Positions 1-7,940 of a stretch of DNA of 40,035 bases are shown one piece after another (position 1 is the first letter of the stretch; each line of letters opens with the position of its first letter). Below the pieces are notes generated by a model. The model worked only from the letters and a program-made list of their open reading frames with translations, did no database searches and was not told the origin of the DNA. The stretch lies in contig NZ_BCTJ01000034.1 of NCBI RefSeq assembly GCF_001571225.1, forward strand, positions 1 to 40,035, in the 5' to 3' direction. Origin of the DNA: Hydrogenophaga palleronii NBRC 102513 (GTDB taxonomy: Bacteria; Pseudomonadota; Gammaproteobacteria; Burkholderiales; Burkholderiaceae_C). The position numbers and the translations under genes are program-made.

Positions 1-13
1 CAGGGGGGTGTCC

Positions 14-1924
14 TCAGTATTTCAAGTTCAACTGCAACACCGACGTGCTGCCACTCACCTCGTTGCCCACCACCAGCAGTGGCTTGCCATTGGGCGAGTT
101 GGCAGCGGAGATGAACACCAGACCTTCAGGACCGAGGTCGCCGACGGTGGCGAGGTTCGTGGCGTCGGGTTGCGTCGCCCATTCGTTGCGGGTGTTCAGG
201 TAGTCCACGCGCTTCGGTGCGGTCGGGGTGGTGATGTCGTACACCAGCACGCCACCCATGCGCTCCAGGCCGATGAAGGCGAAGGTCTTGTTGCCGATCT
301 TGCCCAGGGCCACGCCTTCGGGCTCGGGGCCCTTGGCGCTGCTGCGGCCGTCCAGGTTGCCGCCCTTGTCGTGGCCGGAGTTGAACCAGGTGGCGCAAGG
401 AATGTTGCGCGTGCTGCCCAGCATGCATTCGGGGCTGGCGAGGAACTTCTCGATCTCTGCGCCCGAGTCCCACACCAGGCCGCCGTTGGCGTCCCAGATG
501 CTGAACGAGCGCGCGCCATAGCTGTAGAGCTTGTCGTACATGAGGCGGTCGCCGGTCGGGCTCTGAACACCGGCAGGGGTGAACATCATGGGTGAACCGT
601 CGGGGTTGGTGCGGTAGCCCATGGTCCAGGTGATGTTCAGGCGGCCGAGCTGGTTGTCGGCTCGGCAGCCGTTCGGGTTGCCGGCCACGGCGCCGCAGTA
701 GCCGAAGGTGACGGGATCGAGCAGGCCACCGGCGCCGAGTGCCTTGAGCTGCGGCGGCAGGTCGTCGTATTCGCGGCCGGACCAGCCGTTGCGGTTGATC
801 AGGTGCTTCACGCGGAACTCTTCGACGAAGCCCTTGGAGGCGTCGCCCGGCGTGGAGGTGGTCTTGTTGCCCCAGTACAGCGGGTCGCTTTCGCCCCAGG
901 CGCGTGCGTCGCCTTCGTTGGCCGTCACCAGGTAGGTCTTGCCGTCGACGCTGTACGAGGCCATGGCGTCGGGCTGGTACATGCCGTACACGCCGGGCCA
1001 GGTGCGGATGTTGATGGCGCCGTTTTCGGTGTCGGAGACGTCGATTTCGTTGCCGGTTGCGCCGTGGTCCTTGTAGCCCAGCGGCAGGATGTCGGTGACG
1101 GTGGCCGTGGCGATGTTCACCTTGGCGAGCGCGTTGTTCTCCTGCAGCGTCACCCAGGCGGTGGTGCCGTCTGCAGACACGGCGATGTACTCGGGTTCCA
1201 GGTCTTTCGCGGCGGTGGGGTTCGGGCCGTAGATGCGCACGCCCTTGGCGCGCAGTGCGGCTTCCTGGCCGTTGAAGGCGGTGAAGGTGGCCTTGCGTTC
1301 GACCGGCGCGGCCGGGTTGCGCACGTCGATGATGCTGACGCTGCCTTCGGGGTCGATCTGGTAGTCGTCGCTGGGCTCGCCTTCGTTGGCCACCAGCACG
1401 GTGTTGCCGTCGGGCGTGAAGGTGAGCATGTCGGGCAGCGCGCCCACGGCCACCGAGCCGAGCAGGGTGAGGTCGCTCGCGCGGTACAGCGCCATGCGGC
1501 CGTTGTCGGTTTTCACCGCGGCCTGGATGGCCACGGCCACGATGCCGTTGTGCACCGCCACGCTGTTGATCGAAGCGCCCGCCAGCACGGTGGTGGCGTC
1601 GAGCACGTTGATCTTCACCGGGGCGGCGGGGTTGCTCAGGTCGAGCACGTCGACGGCGCCGAGCAGTGCGTTGACCACAAACAGGCGTTTGCTGGCGGCG
1701 TCAAAGGCGGGGATTTCGGCCGCGCTGACCTTGTACTGCCCGGTGCTGTAGCCGCCGATCTTTTCCAGCGTCAGGCTGGCCGGCGTGGCTTCCACCACCG
1801 GGGCGGGTGCGGGCGCCGGGGCGGGCGTGTCGCTGCCGCCACCGCAGGCGGCGAGCACGGCGCTCATGAGCAGCGAGACGGTGAGCAAGCGGGTGTGTGG
1901 GGTGCGGGGCAGCAGGGCGTGCAT
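14..1924 (-). CDS. Choice-of-anchor I family lipoprotein
   Basis: The protein has 636 residues and a bacterial lipoprotein signal: a basic/hydrophobic N-terminus ending in the lipobox LAAC with Cys27 as the predicted lipidated residue. A short Gly/Ser/Pro-Ala linker follows (residues 28-45). The rest has beta-propeller-like repeats (segments such as VDVLDLSNPAAPVKI, SVSIIDVRNPAAPVE and YIAVSADGTTAWVTLQ), typical of the choice-of-anchor I family, in which the same extracytoplasmic domain is fixed to the envelope by different anchors. Here the anchor is lipid. No enzymatic activity can be assigned; relatives are sometimes annotated as alkaline-phosphatase- or esterase-like. Both start and stop lie inside the window, so the gene is complete. 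Two GTGAC repeats 11 bp apart (minus-strand reading GTCAC) lie 50-65 bp upstream and resemble half of a Pho box. Confidence 0.85.
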   Translation of the reverse strand: MHALLPRTPHTRLLTVSLLMSAVLAACGGGSDTPAPAPAPAPVVEATPASLTLEKIGGYSTGQYKVSAAEIPAFDAASKRLFVVNALLGAVDVLDLSNPAAPVKINVLDATTVLAGASINSVAVHNGIVAVAIQAAVKTDNGRMALYRASDLTLLGSVAVGALPDMLTFTPDGNTVLVANEGEPSDDYQIDPEGSVSIIDVRNPAAPVERKATFTAFNGQEAALRAKGVRIYGPNPTAAKDLEPEYIAVSADGTTAWVTLQENNALAKVNIATATVTDILPLGYKDHGATGNEIDVSDTENGAINIRTWPGVYGMYQPDAMASYSVDGKTYLVTANEGDARAWGESDPLYWGNKTTSTPGDASKGFVEEFRVKHLINRNGWSGREYDDLPPQLKALGAGGLLDPVTFGYCGAVAGNPNGCRADNQLGRLNITWTMGYRTNPDGSPMMFTPAGVQSPTGDRLMYDKLYSYGARSFSIWDANGGLVWDSGAEIEKFLASPECMLGSTRNIPCATWFNSGHDKGGNLDGRSSAKGPEPEGVALGKIGNKTFAFIGLERMGGVLVYDITTPTAPKRVDYLNTRNEWATQPDATNLATVGDLGPEGLVFISAANSPNGKPLLVVGNEVSGSTSVLQLNLKY

Positions 1925-2026
1925 CGGGCGGTCTTTACGTGGTGGATGAAAGCCACGTTTGTAAAAACCGGCGGTGACGTCAGTGTGACTTTTCCGTGTC
2001 CGTTGTGTGACGCGGCCGCCCAGGCC

Positions 2027-2650
2027 TCACTGCCCGTAGCGCGGCCCGTCTTTCAGGAACTCTTCTTCGGCCGCGGTGCTGACACGGCCCAGTGTGGCGT
2101 TGCGGTACGGGAAGCGGCCGAAGCGCGCCACGATGTCGTGGTGCTCCCGGGCAAACGCCAGGTTGTTGGCCAGCCGGGGCTGCAGTTCGGGCAGGCAGGT
2201 GTCGTGCAGGCGCTGGATGCGCCGCACGCACTCGACCTGCAGTGCCAGGTCTTCCGCGTGCATCAGCGGCATGGTGAGGAACAGCGCGCCCACGGTGGTC
2301 AGTCCGGCGTCCATGCCGCTGCTGTGTGCTTGCAGCGAGAGCTGCTGCGCCCGCGCATCGCCAGCGAAGGCGCGCGCCTGGCCGCGGTACACGTTGCGGG
2401 TGAACTGGTCGAGCAGCAGCACCAGCGCGAGGCGGGTGTGGATGTGGTCTTCCCATTCCACCAGGCCGCCGTCGACGGCGCGTTCCACCAGGGCGCCGAA
2501 GCGCTCTTTGATTTGTGCATCGATCTCGGCACCGCCGCCGAACCAGAGCTTGTCGCGCGCGTCCGAGCTCCAGCCGCGCTCCAGGCCATCACCGAGCCAG
2601 AAATGCAGAACGTCCTGTGCGGAGTCGGTGTGAGAGATCGGGTTTTCCAT
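2027..2650 (-). CDS. DUF924 family protein
   Basis: The 207-residue protein matches the DUF924 family: an N-terminal VLHFWLGDG motif, an internal WFGGGAEIDAQIKERFG segment, LLLDQFTRNVYRGQARAFAGD, a central HAEDLALQ, and a C-terminal REHHDIVARFGRFPYRN. These are helical TPR-like proteins of unknown function. The frame stays open far upstream, but the family N-terminus and homologous start (MENPISH) begin at 2650, and the upstream extension is Arg/Pro-rich shadow sequence. No strong Shine-Dalgarno sequence precedes the start. It is transcribed away from the Tyr/Pro-rich gene at 2795 and lies about 100 bp upstream of the lipoprotein gene on the same strand, so the two could share a transcript. 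Confidence 0.88.
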   Translation of the reverse strand: MENPISHTDSAQDVLHFWLGDGLERGWSSDARDKLWFGGGAEIDAQIKERFGALVERAVDGGLVEWEDHIHTRLALVLLLDQFTRNVYRGQARAFAGDARAQQLSLQAHSSGMDAGLTTVGALFLTMPLMHAEDLALQVECVRRIQRLHDTCLPELQPRLANNLAFAREHHDIVARFGRFPYRNATLGRVSTAAEEEFLKDGPRYGQ

Positions 2651-2761
2651 GAGGGATTCCAGGTAAAGAGAGAGAAAGAAAGAGGGGGCGTTACGTCTGG
2701 CTACGACTTTGACGCGGCGTGTGGAACAGGGTAACGCGGAATCTTCTCCAATACCTTCACA

Positions 2762-2791
2762 GGGCTCCTGATGGCCCTGCATCAGGAGCCC
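2762..2791 (+). promoter_or_regulatory. RBS-sequestering hairpin upstream of the Tyr/Pro-rich gene
   Basis: A perfect 12-bp inverted repeat: GGGCTCCTGATG at 2762-2773, loop GCCCTG, CATCAGGAGCCC at 2780-2791. The Shine-Dalgarno candidate GGAG (2785-2788) of the ATG at 2795 sits inside the right arm. No U-tract follows, so it does not look like a terminator. In mRNA it should occlude ribosome entry unless melted or bound. That role is inferred. Confidence 0.6.
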
Positions 2792-2794
2792 CAC

Positions 2795-3178
2795 ATGAAC
2801 ACGCAGACCTTGAAAACCCCCTGGAGCCGCACCTCGGTGCTGGTACGCGGCCTGAGCCTGGTTACGCTGGCTGGCGCGGCCTGGGCCTTGTCGGCGTTGG
2901 GCTCGCAGGCCCATGCACGCAGCGACGTGCACTGGTCCATCGGCATCAACAGCCCCGGCGTGGTGGTGGGTGCGTCGAACGCGCCGCCGGTGTACTACGG
3001 CCCGCCACCCGTGTACTACGCACCCCGTCCCATCTACTACGCGCCAGCCCCGGTGTATTACGGCCCGCCGCCGGTGTACTACGCGCCGCGCCCGGTGTAC
3101 CGCTCGGGCTGGGGACCGGCTCCGCGCTGGGAAGGCCGTCGCCATGGCCACCGGCACGACCACCGCGGCTACCGCTGA
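2795..3178 (+). CDS. Exported Tyr/Pro-repeat protein
   Basis: I chose the ATG at 2795 (GGAG 7 nt upstream) over the in-frame ATG at 2771. The product is about 127 residues: a basic N-terminus, a hydrophobic segment (SLVTLAGAAWALSALGSQAHA) reading as a signal peptide with an Ala-X-Ala cleavage site, a short conserved-looking stretch (SDVHWSIGINSPGVVVG), then five to six copies of a 7-residue unit PVYY(G/A)P(P/R/A), and a basic Arg/His-rich tail. Small periplasmic or surface proteins with PVYYAPPPVYY repeats are common in Burkholderiales and have no known function. An ECF-sigma-like promoter (GGAACA at 2723, TCTCCAA at 2745) is a weak possibility. It is convergent with the response regulator gene ending at 3200. 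Confidence 0.8.
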   Translation: MNTQTLKTPWSRTSVLVRGLSLVTLAGAAWALSALGSQAHARSDVHWSIGINSPGVVVGASNAPPVYYGPPPVYYAPRPIYYAPAPVYYGPPPVYYAPRPVYRSGWGPAPRWEGRRHGHRHDHRGYR

Positions 3179-3199
3179 GCACGCACGGCGCCGGCTTGA

Positions 3200-4012
3200 T
3201 CACATGGCGCGAAAACGGTCGGCGTAAAGCCGGCTCACGGCCCAGGCCTCCGACCTGCCGCGCACGCGCAGGCTGAGGCGCCCGGCCTCGGAGCGCGTGA
3301 CGCTGTGAATGGCGTCGGCCCGCACCACACTGCCACGGTGCACCTGCCAGAACACGGCCGGGTCCAGCTGTGGCAGCAGTTCCTTGAGCGGGGTGCGGAT
3401 CAACACCTCGCTGTCTGCGGTCAGTACGCGCACGTACTTGTCGGCCGCTTCAAACACCAGCACCTCGGCCACCGGCACCATGCGGATGCCCTGGCCGACC
3501 CCGGCCGGAATCACCTGCAGGCGCGCTGGGGCTGAGGCCGCTGCGTTGCCGCCGCCATCGGAGCCGAGCAGGGCGCGCAGGCGGGCCAGCGTGGCTTCGT
3601 CGAAGGCGCCGGCCACCGGCGCGCTGCGCTGCGCCAGCACCTGTTGCACGCGCTGCACCGTGCGCGCCAGTCGCTCGGGCTGCACCGGCTTGAGCACGTA
3701 GTCCACGGCCTGCTGTTCAAAGGCCTGCACCGCGTAGGCGTCGAAGGCGGTCACGAACACCAGTGCCGGAAAGGGCACACCGTCGGGCCATTCCTCGGCC
3801 AGTTCGGCCGCGGCCTGCAGGCCGCTCTGGCCGGGCATTCGGATGTCCAGCCACAACACGTCGGGCTGCAGCGCCAGCGCTTGCGCCACCGCCGCCTGGC
3901 CGTCGCCCACGGTGGCCAGCACCCGCAAGCCGGGCCAGGCGCGTTGCAGCTCGGCCTGCAGGGCTTGTGCCAGCAAGGGTTCGTCTTCGGCGATCAGGGC
4001 GGTGGCGTTCAT
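3200..4012 (-). CDS. LytTR-family response regulator (LytR/AlgR type)
   Basis: This 270-residue protein has an N-terminal receiver domain (residues 4-120) with acidic pocket EDE at 9-11, phosphoacceptor Asp56 (LWLDIRMPGQSG) and conserved Lys108 (DYVLKPVQPERL). A linker precedes a C-terminal LytTR DNA-binding domain (about 165-268), with signature stretches VLVFEAADKYVRVLTADSEVLIRTPLKELLPQL and WQVHRGSVVRADAI. LytTR domains bind pairs of short direct repeats upstream of target genes. The start ATG overlaps the kinase stop by 4 bp (ATGA), indicating translational coupling, so the two form one two-component system. Target genes are unknown; membrane proteins in the same operon are candidates. 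Confidence 0.93.
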   Translation of the reverse strand: MNATALIAEDEPLLAQALQAELQRAWPGLRVLATVGDGQAAVAQALALQPDVLWLDIRMPGQSGLQAAAELAEEWPDGVPFPALVFVTAFDAYAVQAFEQQAVDYVLKPVQPERLARTVQRVQQVLAQRSAPVAGAFDEATLARLRALLGSDGGGNAAASAPARLQVIPAGVGQGIRMVPVAEVLVFEAADKYVRVLTADSEVLIRTPLKELLPQLDPAVFWQVHRGSVVRADAIHSVTRSEAGRLSLRVRGRSEAWAVSRLYADRFRAM

Positions 4013-5067
4013 GGTGTGGGCCCGGTGGTTTGCAGCGGCAGGGTCAGCAGGGCGCGGGTGCCGGCACCGGGCCGGGCCTGCCAGTGCAGGCTGGAGCGCT
4101 CGGGGTAGGCGGTGGCCAGGCGCTCGCGCACCTGGGCCAAGCCAAAACCGGCCTGGGGCTCGGAGTCGCAGCCGACGCCGGTGTCGCTCACTTCCAGTTC
4201 CAGCGTGGCGCCGTTGCGCCGCGCGCTGACGTGGATCTCGCCACCCTGCAGGCTGAGCTCCAGGCCGTGGCGGATGCAGTTTTCCACCAGCGGTTGCAGC
4301 AGCAGTGGCGGCAGGGTCTGGGTGGCCAGGGCCTCGGGCAGGTCCAGCGTGTAGCGCAAGCGTGGCCCCATGCGCACGGCCATCAGCTCCAGGTAGTCGC
4401 GCAGGCGCTGGAACTCGGCCGCCAGCGTGTGCTGGCCGGTGGCGCTGCGCGAGGCGGCGAGGGTGGCGCGCAGGAAGTCGTTGAGCCGGTCCAGCATGGC
4501 GGTGGCGCGCGCCGGGTCGGTGCCGATGAGGGCGCGCAGGTTGGCCAGGGTGTTGAACAGCATGTGCGGCTCCAGCTGCGACTCCAGCAGCTTCAGCCGC
4601 GCTTCGCTGGCCTGGCGTTGCGCTTCCTCCTGCGCCAGGCGGGCTTGCGACAACATGGCGCGTGCGGTGAAGTGGTAAGCGCCGACGCCACCCATCAGCA
4701 GCGACATCAGCACGAAGCCGAGCGTGGTTCGGGGGTGTTCGCTCATGCTCAGGAAGGCGTCGCGGCCGAGCAGCAGGTTGACGATCACGCTGCCGAAAAA
4801 GTAGGCCAGCAGCACCGACACCACCACCAGCACCGCCATGCGGGGCACGCCCGGCCATCCATTCGGGCTCAGCAGATGGCGCCCACCGTCGATCATGGCC
4901 CAGATCAGCAGGCCGATGCACTGCGCGTAGAGCAGCGAGATCCACAGCGGGTCGCTGTTGACGGCGCTGATGGCGAACGCGATGACGGTGTTGACCCCCA
5001 TGGTCACGAGGGCGCGTTGCGCGGCGCGGCGGGGGTTGAACGGCGACATGGCCGCAGTATCCGCCAT
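4009..5067 (-). CDS. LytS-type sensor histidine kinase (His_kinase family)
   Basis: About 352 residues from the start chosen here (alternative starts at 5103 and 5049; none has a good Shine-Dalgarno sequence). Four hydrophobic segments in the first ~135 residues form the membrane sensor, followed by a short coiled coil (SQARLAQEEAQRQASEARLK). The His_kinase signature LESQLEPHMLFNTLANLRALI has His168 as the phosphorylated residue. The ATPase domain shows the N-box (PLLLQPLVENCIRHGLE) and glycine-rich lid residues (DTGVGC, GFGLAQVRERL). This is the short LytS/AlgZ architecture without an added sensor domain. The stop overlaps the response regulator start by 4 bp, and the upstream 2TM gene ends within 30 bp of, or overlapping, its start. 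Confidence 0.9.
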   Translation of the reverse strand: MADTAAMSPFNPRRAAQRALVTMGVNTVIAFAISAVNSDPLWISLLYAQCIGLLIWAMIDGGRHLLSPNGWPGVPRMAVLVVVSVLLAYFFGSVIVNLLLGRDAFLSMSEHPRTTLGFVLMSLLMGGVGAYHFTARAMLSQARLAQEEAQRQASEARLKLLESQLEPHMLFNTLANLRALIGTDPARATAMLDRLNDFLRATLAASRSATGQHTLAAEFQRLRDYLELMAVRMGPRLRYTLDLPEALATQTLPPLLLQPLVENCIRHGLELSLQGGEIHVSARRNGATLELEVSDTGVGCDSEPQAGFGLAQVRERLATAYPERSSLHWQARPGAGTRALLTLPLQTTGPTP

Positions 5068-5092
5068 GGTGCGGGCGTCGCGGCCCGGGGTG

Positions 5093-5383
5093 TCAGCGTC
5101 CATGCCGCTGGCGCAGGCGCTCGCGCTCCTGGTCAACCAGGCGGTCCTGCAGCCCGCCACCACCCAGGCCGATCCACACGCCCAGGCCGTGCAGCATCAG
5201 GCCCAGGCCCCAGCCCAGGGCCGGGTAGATGGCCCAGTGGCGGCCTTGCGAGATGGCGAGGGCGGCCAGGCCGGTGTTGACGGCCAGGTAGACCAGGGCG
5301 TGGATGTACCAGCCCAGGCGCGCACCAGCGCGGCGGCGGGCGAGGCGGTCCAGGTCTTTCGTGGCGGGCGTGGTGGTGTCCAT
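5093..5383 (-). CDS. 2TM domain-containing membrane protein
   Basis: A 96-residue protein with a polar N-terminus (MDTTTPATKDLDRLARRR), two hydrophobic helices (LGWYIHALVYLAVNTGLAAL and WAIYPALGWGLGLMLHGLGVW) and a basic C-terminal tail. This matches the small 2TM family, in which the pattern R-x-G-x-x-H-x-x-x-Y-x-x-V-N precedes the first helix; it is sometimes fused to or next to LytS-type kinases. The start at 5383 has a good Shine-Dalgarno sequence (TGGAGA 7 nt upstream). Direct adjacency to the LytS/LytTR pair suggests it works with, or tunes, the membrane kinase. That link is inferred. Confidence 0.85.
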   Translation of the reverse strand: MDTTTPATKDLDRLARRRAGARLGWYIHALVYLAVNTGLAALAISQGRHWAIYPALGWGLGLMLHGLGVWIGLGGGGLQDRLVDQERERLRQRHGR

Positions 5384-5436
5384 GGTGTTCTCCAGAGGAT
5401 GGGAAAAACAGGCGGGAGTAGGGCCAGCGGGCGGCT

Positions 5437-5868
5437 TCAGACCAGCCCCAGCCAGTGATGCCAGAGCAGGTTGCCCAGGTAACGGTCGGGCAGCAGGGTG
5501 AAGGCGCCGGCCACCAGGCAGGCGCTGATGTACAGGCCGAGCATCATGCGACGGTGCGTCCGTACCCGGCCACGCAGCAGCGCGCGGAAGGCCAGGAAGA
5601 GGATGCCGAACACCAGCGGAATCAGCAGGTGCACGGGGGTGTAGCCGGCGATGTTGGGCAGGCCGAAGTCGCGGATGAAGATGGCCGAGACCGCCGTCAT
5701 CAGCATCAGCGTGACCCAGGCGTAACCCAGGGCGCGGTGCAGGCGCGTGCGCGGGGGCGGTGCCGGGTGAGCGCTGTGGCCGCGGCGCGTCCAGAGCACC
5801 ATCGGGCCCAGCACGACGGCGGCGGTGGCCGCGGTGATGTGCACGGCAATGAGCGGGGTGAGTGTCAT
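5437..5868 (-). CDS. DUF2306 family membrane protein
   Basis: A 143-residue protein with four predicted membrane helices: LIAVHITAATAAVVLGPMVLW, LGYAWVTLMLMTAVSAIFI, LLIPLVFGILFLAFRALL and MMLGLYISACLVAGAFTLLP. Conserved His residues (VHITAA, RLHRALGYAW, PVHLL, RTHRRMM) match the DUF2306 family, which has a cytochrome-b561-like arrangement of histidines but no proven function. A clear Shine-Dalgarno sequence (GGGAG) precedes the ATG at 5868. It is the first gene of a probable operon with the 2TM protein (53 bp gap), LytS kinase and LytTR regulator. Confidence 0.85.
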   Translation of the reverse strand: MTLTPLIAVHITAATAAVVLGPMVLWTRRGHSAHPAPPPRTRLHRALGYAWVTLMLMTAVSAIFIRDFGLPNIAGYTPVHLLIPLVFGILFLAFRALLRGRVRTHRRMMLGLYISACLVAGAFTLLPDRYLGNLLWHHWLGLV

Positions 5869-6002
5869 GGTGGGCTCCCGTGGTGGCGTAGGAGCGCACT
5901 GTGCCGGCGGCATGGGCCGCCTGCCAGGGTGCTGCGACCAAAGCGCGGCAATGTGGCGCGAAACGCCGCCAGCCGCGTGCGAACGGCAGCCGCCGCGCCA
6001 GC

Positions 6003-7928
6003 CTATTCCCAGGGCCGCGCGTTGAGGGTGAAGCTGAAGGTGGCGCCTTTGCCGGGGGCGGCGACGGCCGTGAGTTCGCCGCCGTGGCGCTGCACGATGC
6101 GCATCGACGTCGCCAGGCCGATGCCCAGGCCGCTGAACTCGTTCGGCATGTGCAGGCGCTGGAATGGCTGGAACAGTTTGGCGGCGCGCGCCATGTCGAA
6201 GCCGGCGCCGTTGTCGATCACGCAGAAGCGCGGCTGGCCCTGCACCTCCTGCTCGCAGACGCGGATCACCGCGTCGGGTGTCTTGGCGCTGTACTTCCAG
6301 GCGTTGTGCAACAGGTTCTGCATCAGCGCCTCGATCAGGGCCGGGTCGGCCATCACATGCAGGGCCGGCTGCACGGTCCAGCACACCTGGCGGTGCGGCT
6401 CGGCGCCGGCGAATTCTTCCAGCAACCGCGTGGCCACGGCGCTGAGGTTGACCGGCTTGCGCTGCAGTTCACCGCGCGCGAACTGCGAGAGCGTGAGCAG
6501 GCCGTCGATCAACTCGCCCATCTTCTTGCTGGCGGCGGTGATGCGCTGCAGGTGCGACAGGCTTTCGCCGTTCACGTCGGGGTGGTCTTCCTGCAGCGCC
6601 TGCGCAAAGCCGTTGATGATGCGCAGCGGCGAGCGCAGGTCGTGTGCCACCGCATACGAATAACTCTCCAGTTCGTCGTAGGCCGCTTTCAGCGCTTCGG
6701 TGCGGCGGTGGATGCGCTGCTCCAGCGACGCGTTGAGCTGCTGAACCTGCAACTCGGCGCGTTTGCGTTCGGTCACGTCGCGGGTCACGCCGATCGCGCT
6801 CACCGCGCGGTTCTGCGCGTTGCGCTCGAACTCGGCCTGCACCAGCGCCCAGTGCACCTCACCACCGAAGAGGATGCGGAATTCCAGGTGGAATTTCGCC
6901 TCGCCCTTCAACGCCTGGATCCACAACTGCCGGCCTTTGGCATAGTCCTCGGGGTGCACGAGCGCAATGATGTCTTCGACCGTGAAGTCGGCAGAAGGCA
7001 GCCCCAGGATCTGGTACGAGCCGGCCAGCGTAGCGAACTGGGCGGTGACCAGATCCATGCGCCAGCTCACCAGGCCGGCCACGGCATGGGCCTGGCGCAG
7101 CAGGTGGCCGCTGGCCTGCAAGGCCGCTTCGGTGTGCTTGCTGGCGTTGGTGTCCTGCACCACCGCGATCAGGTAGTCGGGTTCGCCCGTGGGCTTGCGC
7201 ACCAGCGAGATCGTGACGTGCACCCACACTACATGGCCGAGCCGATGGATGTAGCGTTTGTCGAAGCTGTAGTGTTGGATCTCGCCGTCGATGGTGCGCT
7301 TCAACTCCTGCATGTCGAGCGCGAGGTCATCGGGGTGGGTGAAGTCGCGGAAGTGCATGGACAGCATTTGCTCGCGCGTGTAGCCCACCATGTCGCAGTA
7401 GGTCTGGTTGACGCGGATCCAGCGACCGTCGAGTTCGTTGTGCGCCATGCCGGTGGCGCCCTGCTCGAAGGTGTCCTCCAGCTGCCGCTGGCTCTGCTGT
7501 ATTTGCACCGTGGCCGCGCGCAGCTGGCGGTTCTGCCGCTGCATCAGGGCGATGGCGCTCACCACCAGGCACTGCGTGAGCAGGTGCAGGCCGTTGAGCC
7601 AAAGGCCCTCGAACGTGAGCTCGATGTGCAGGCTGCCATAGGGCTTGATCAAAAACCAGTTGATCAGCAGCATGCCCAGTGCGGTGCTCAACAGGCCGGC
7701 GAAGAAGCCGCCGTACAGCGCCGACAGCGCGGTCACCAGGGTGAGCGTGATGAAGCGGCCGCCTGCTTCGGCCGGGGCGATCTGCACCCGCAGCCAGACC
7801 GCCAGCACGGTGAGCACGATGGCCACCAGATAACGCAGCGCGGCGCTGTGCTCCTCGGGTTGCCAAGTCATCACACGCTGCTGCCAGCGCGGACGTGGCC
7901 GGGTTCCGGGAGCAGGTGTGGCGCTCAT
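6003..7928 (-). CDS. Orphan PAS sensor histidine kinase with KdpD-like membrane module
   Basis: 641 residues. Residues 30-130 hold four closely packed hydrophobic segments resembling the DUF4118 module of KdpD (YLVAIVLTVLAVWLRV, ALYGGFFAGLLSTALGMLLINWF). Two PAS folds follow (about 147-265 and 270-390; the second is a PAS_3 type ending in GVTRDVTERKRAE), then a coiled coil. The HisKA domain has His429 in YAVAHDLRSPLR, and the HATPase domain shows an N-box (NLLHNAWKYS, 538-547), DNGAGF (572-577) and GLGIGLA (600-606). The kinase core is of the bacteriophytochrome-like subtype. No response regulator is adjacent, so it is an orphan. The start lies 12 bp after the upstream hydrolase stop, placing it last in a mutS-led operon. 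Its signal is unknown. Confidence 0.92.
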   Translation of the reverse strand: MSATPAPGTRPRPRWQQRVMTWQPEEHSAALRYLVAIVLTVLAVWLRVQIAPAEAGGRFITLTLVTALSALYGGFFAGLLSTALGMLLINWFLIKPYGSLHIELTFEGLWLNGLHLLTQCLVVSAIALMQRQNRQLRAATVQIQQSQRQLEDTFEQGATGMAHNELDGRWIRVNQTYCDMVGYTREQMLSMHFRDFTHPDDLALDMQELKRTIDGEIQHYSFDKRYIHRLGHVVWVHVTISLVRKPTGEPDYLIAVVQDTNASKHTEAALQASGHLLRQAHAVAGLVSWRMDLVTAQFATLAGSYQILGLPSADFTVEDIIALVHPEDYAKGRQLWIQALKGEAKFHLEFRILFGGEVHWALVQAEFERNAQNRAVSAIGVTRDVTERKRAELQVQQLNASLEQRIHRRTEALKAAYDELESYSYAVAHDLRSPLRIINGFAQALQEDHPDVNGESLSHLQRITAASKKMGELIDGLLTLSQFARGELQRKPVNLSAVATRLLEEFAGAEPHRQVCWTVQPALHVMADPALIEALMQNLLHNAWKYSAKTPDAVIRVCEQEVQGQPRFCVIDNGAGFDMARAAKLFQPFQRLHMPNEFSGLGIGLATSMRIVQRHGGELTAVAAPGKGATFSFTLNARPWE

Positions 7929-7940
7929 GTTCGGCGCAGC

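Noticed and set aside
803..2734. A 643-codon plus frame opposite the lipoprotein and DUF924 genes
   Set aside because: Shadow of two genes with recognisable products; it has no signal, domain or start context.
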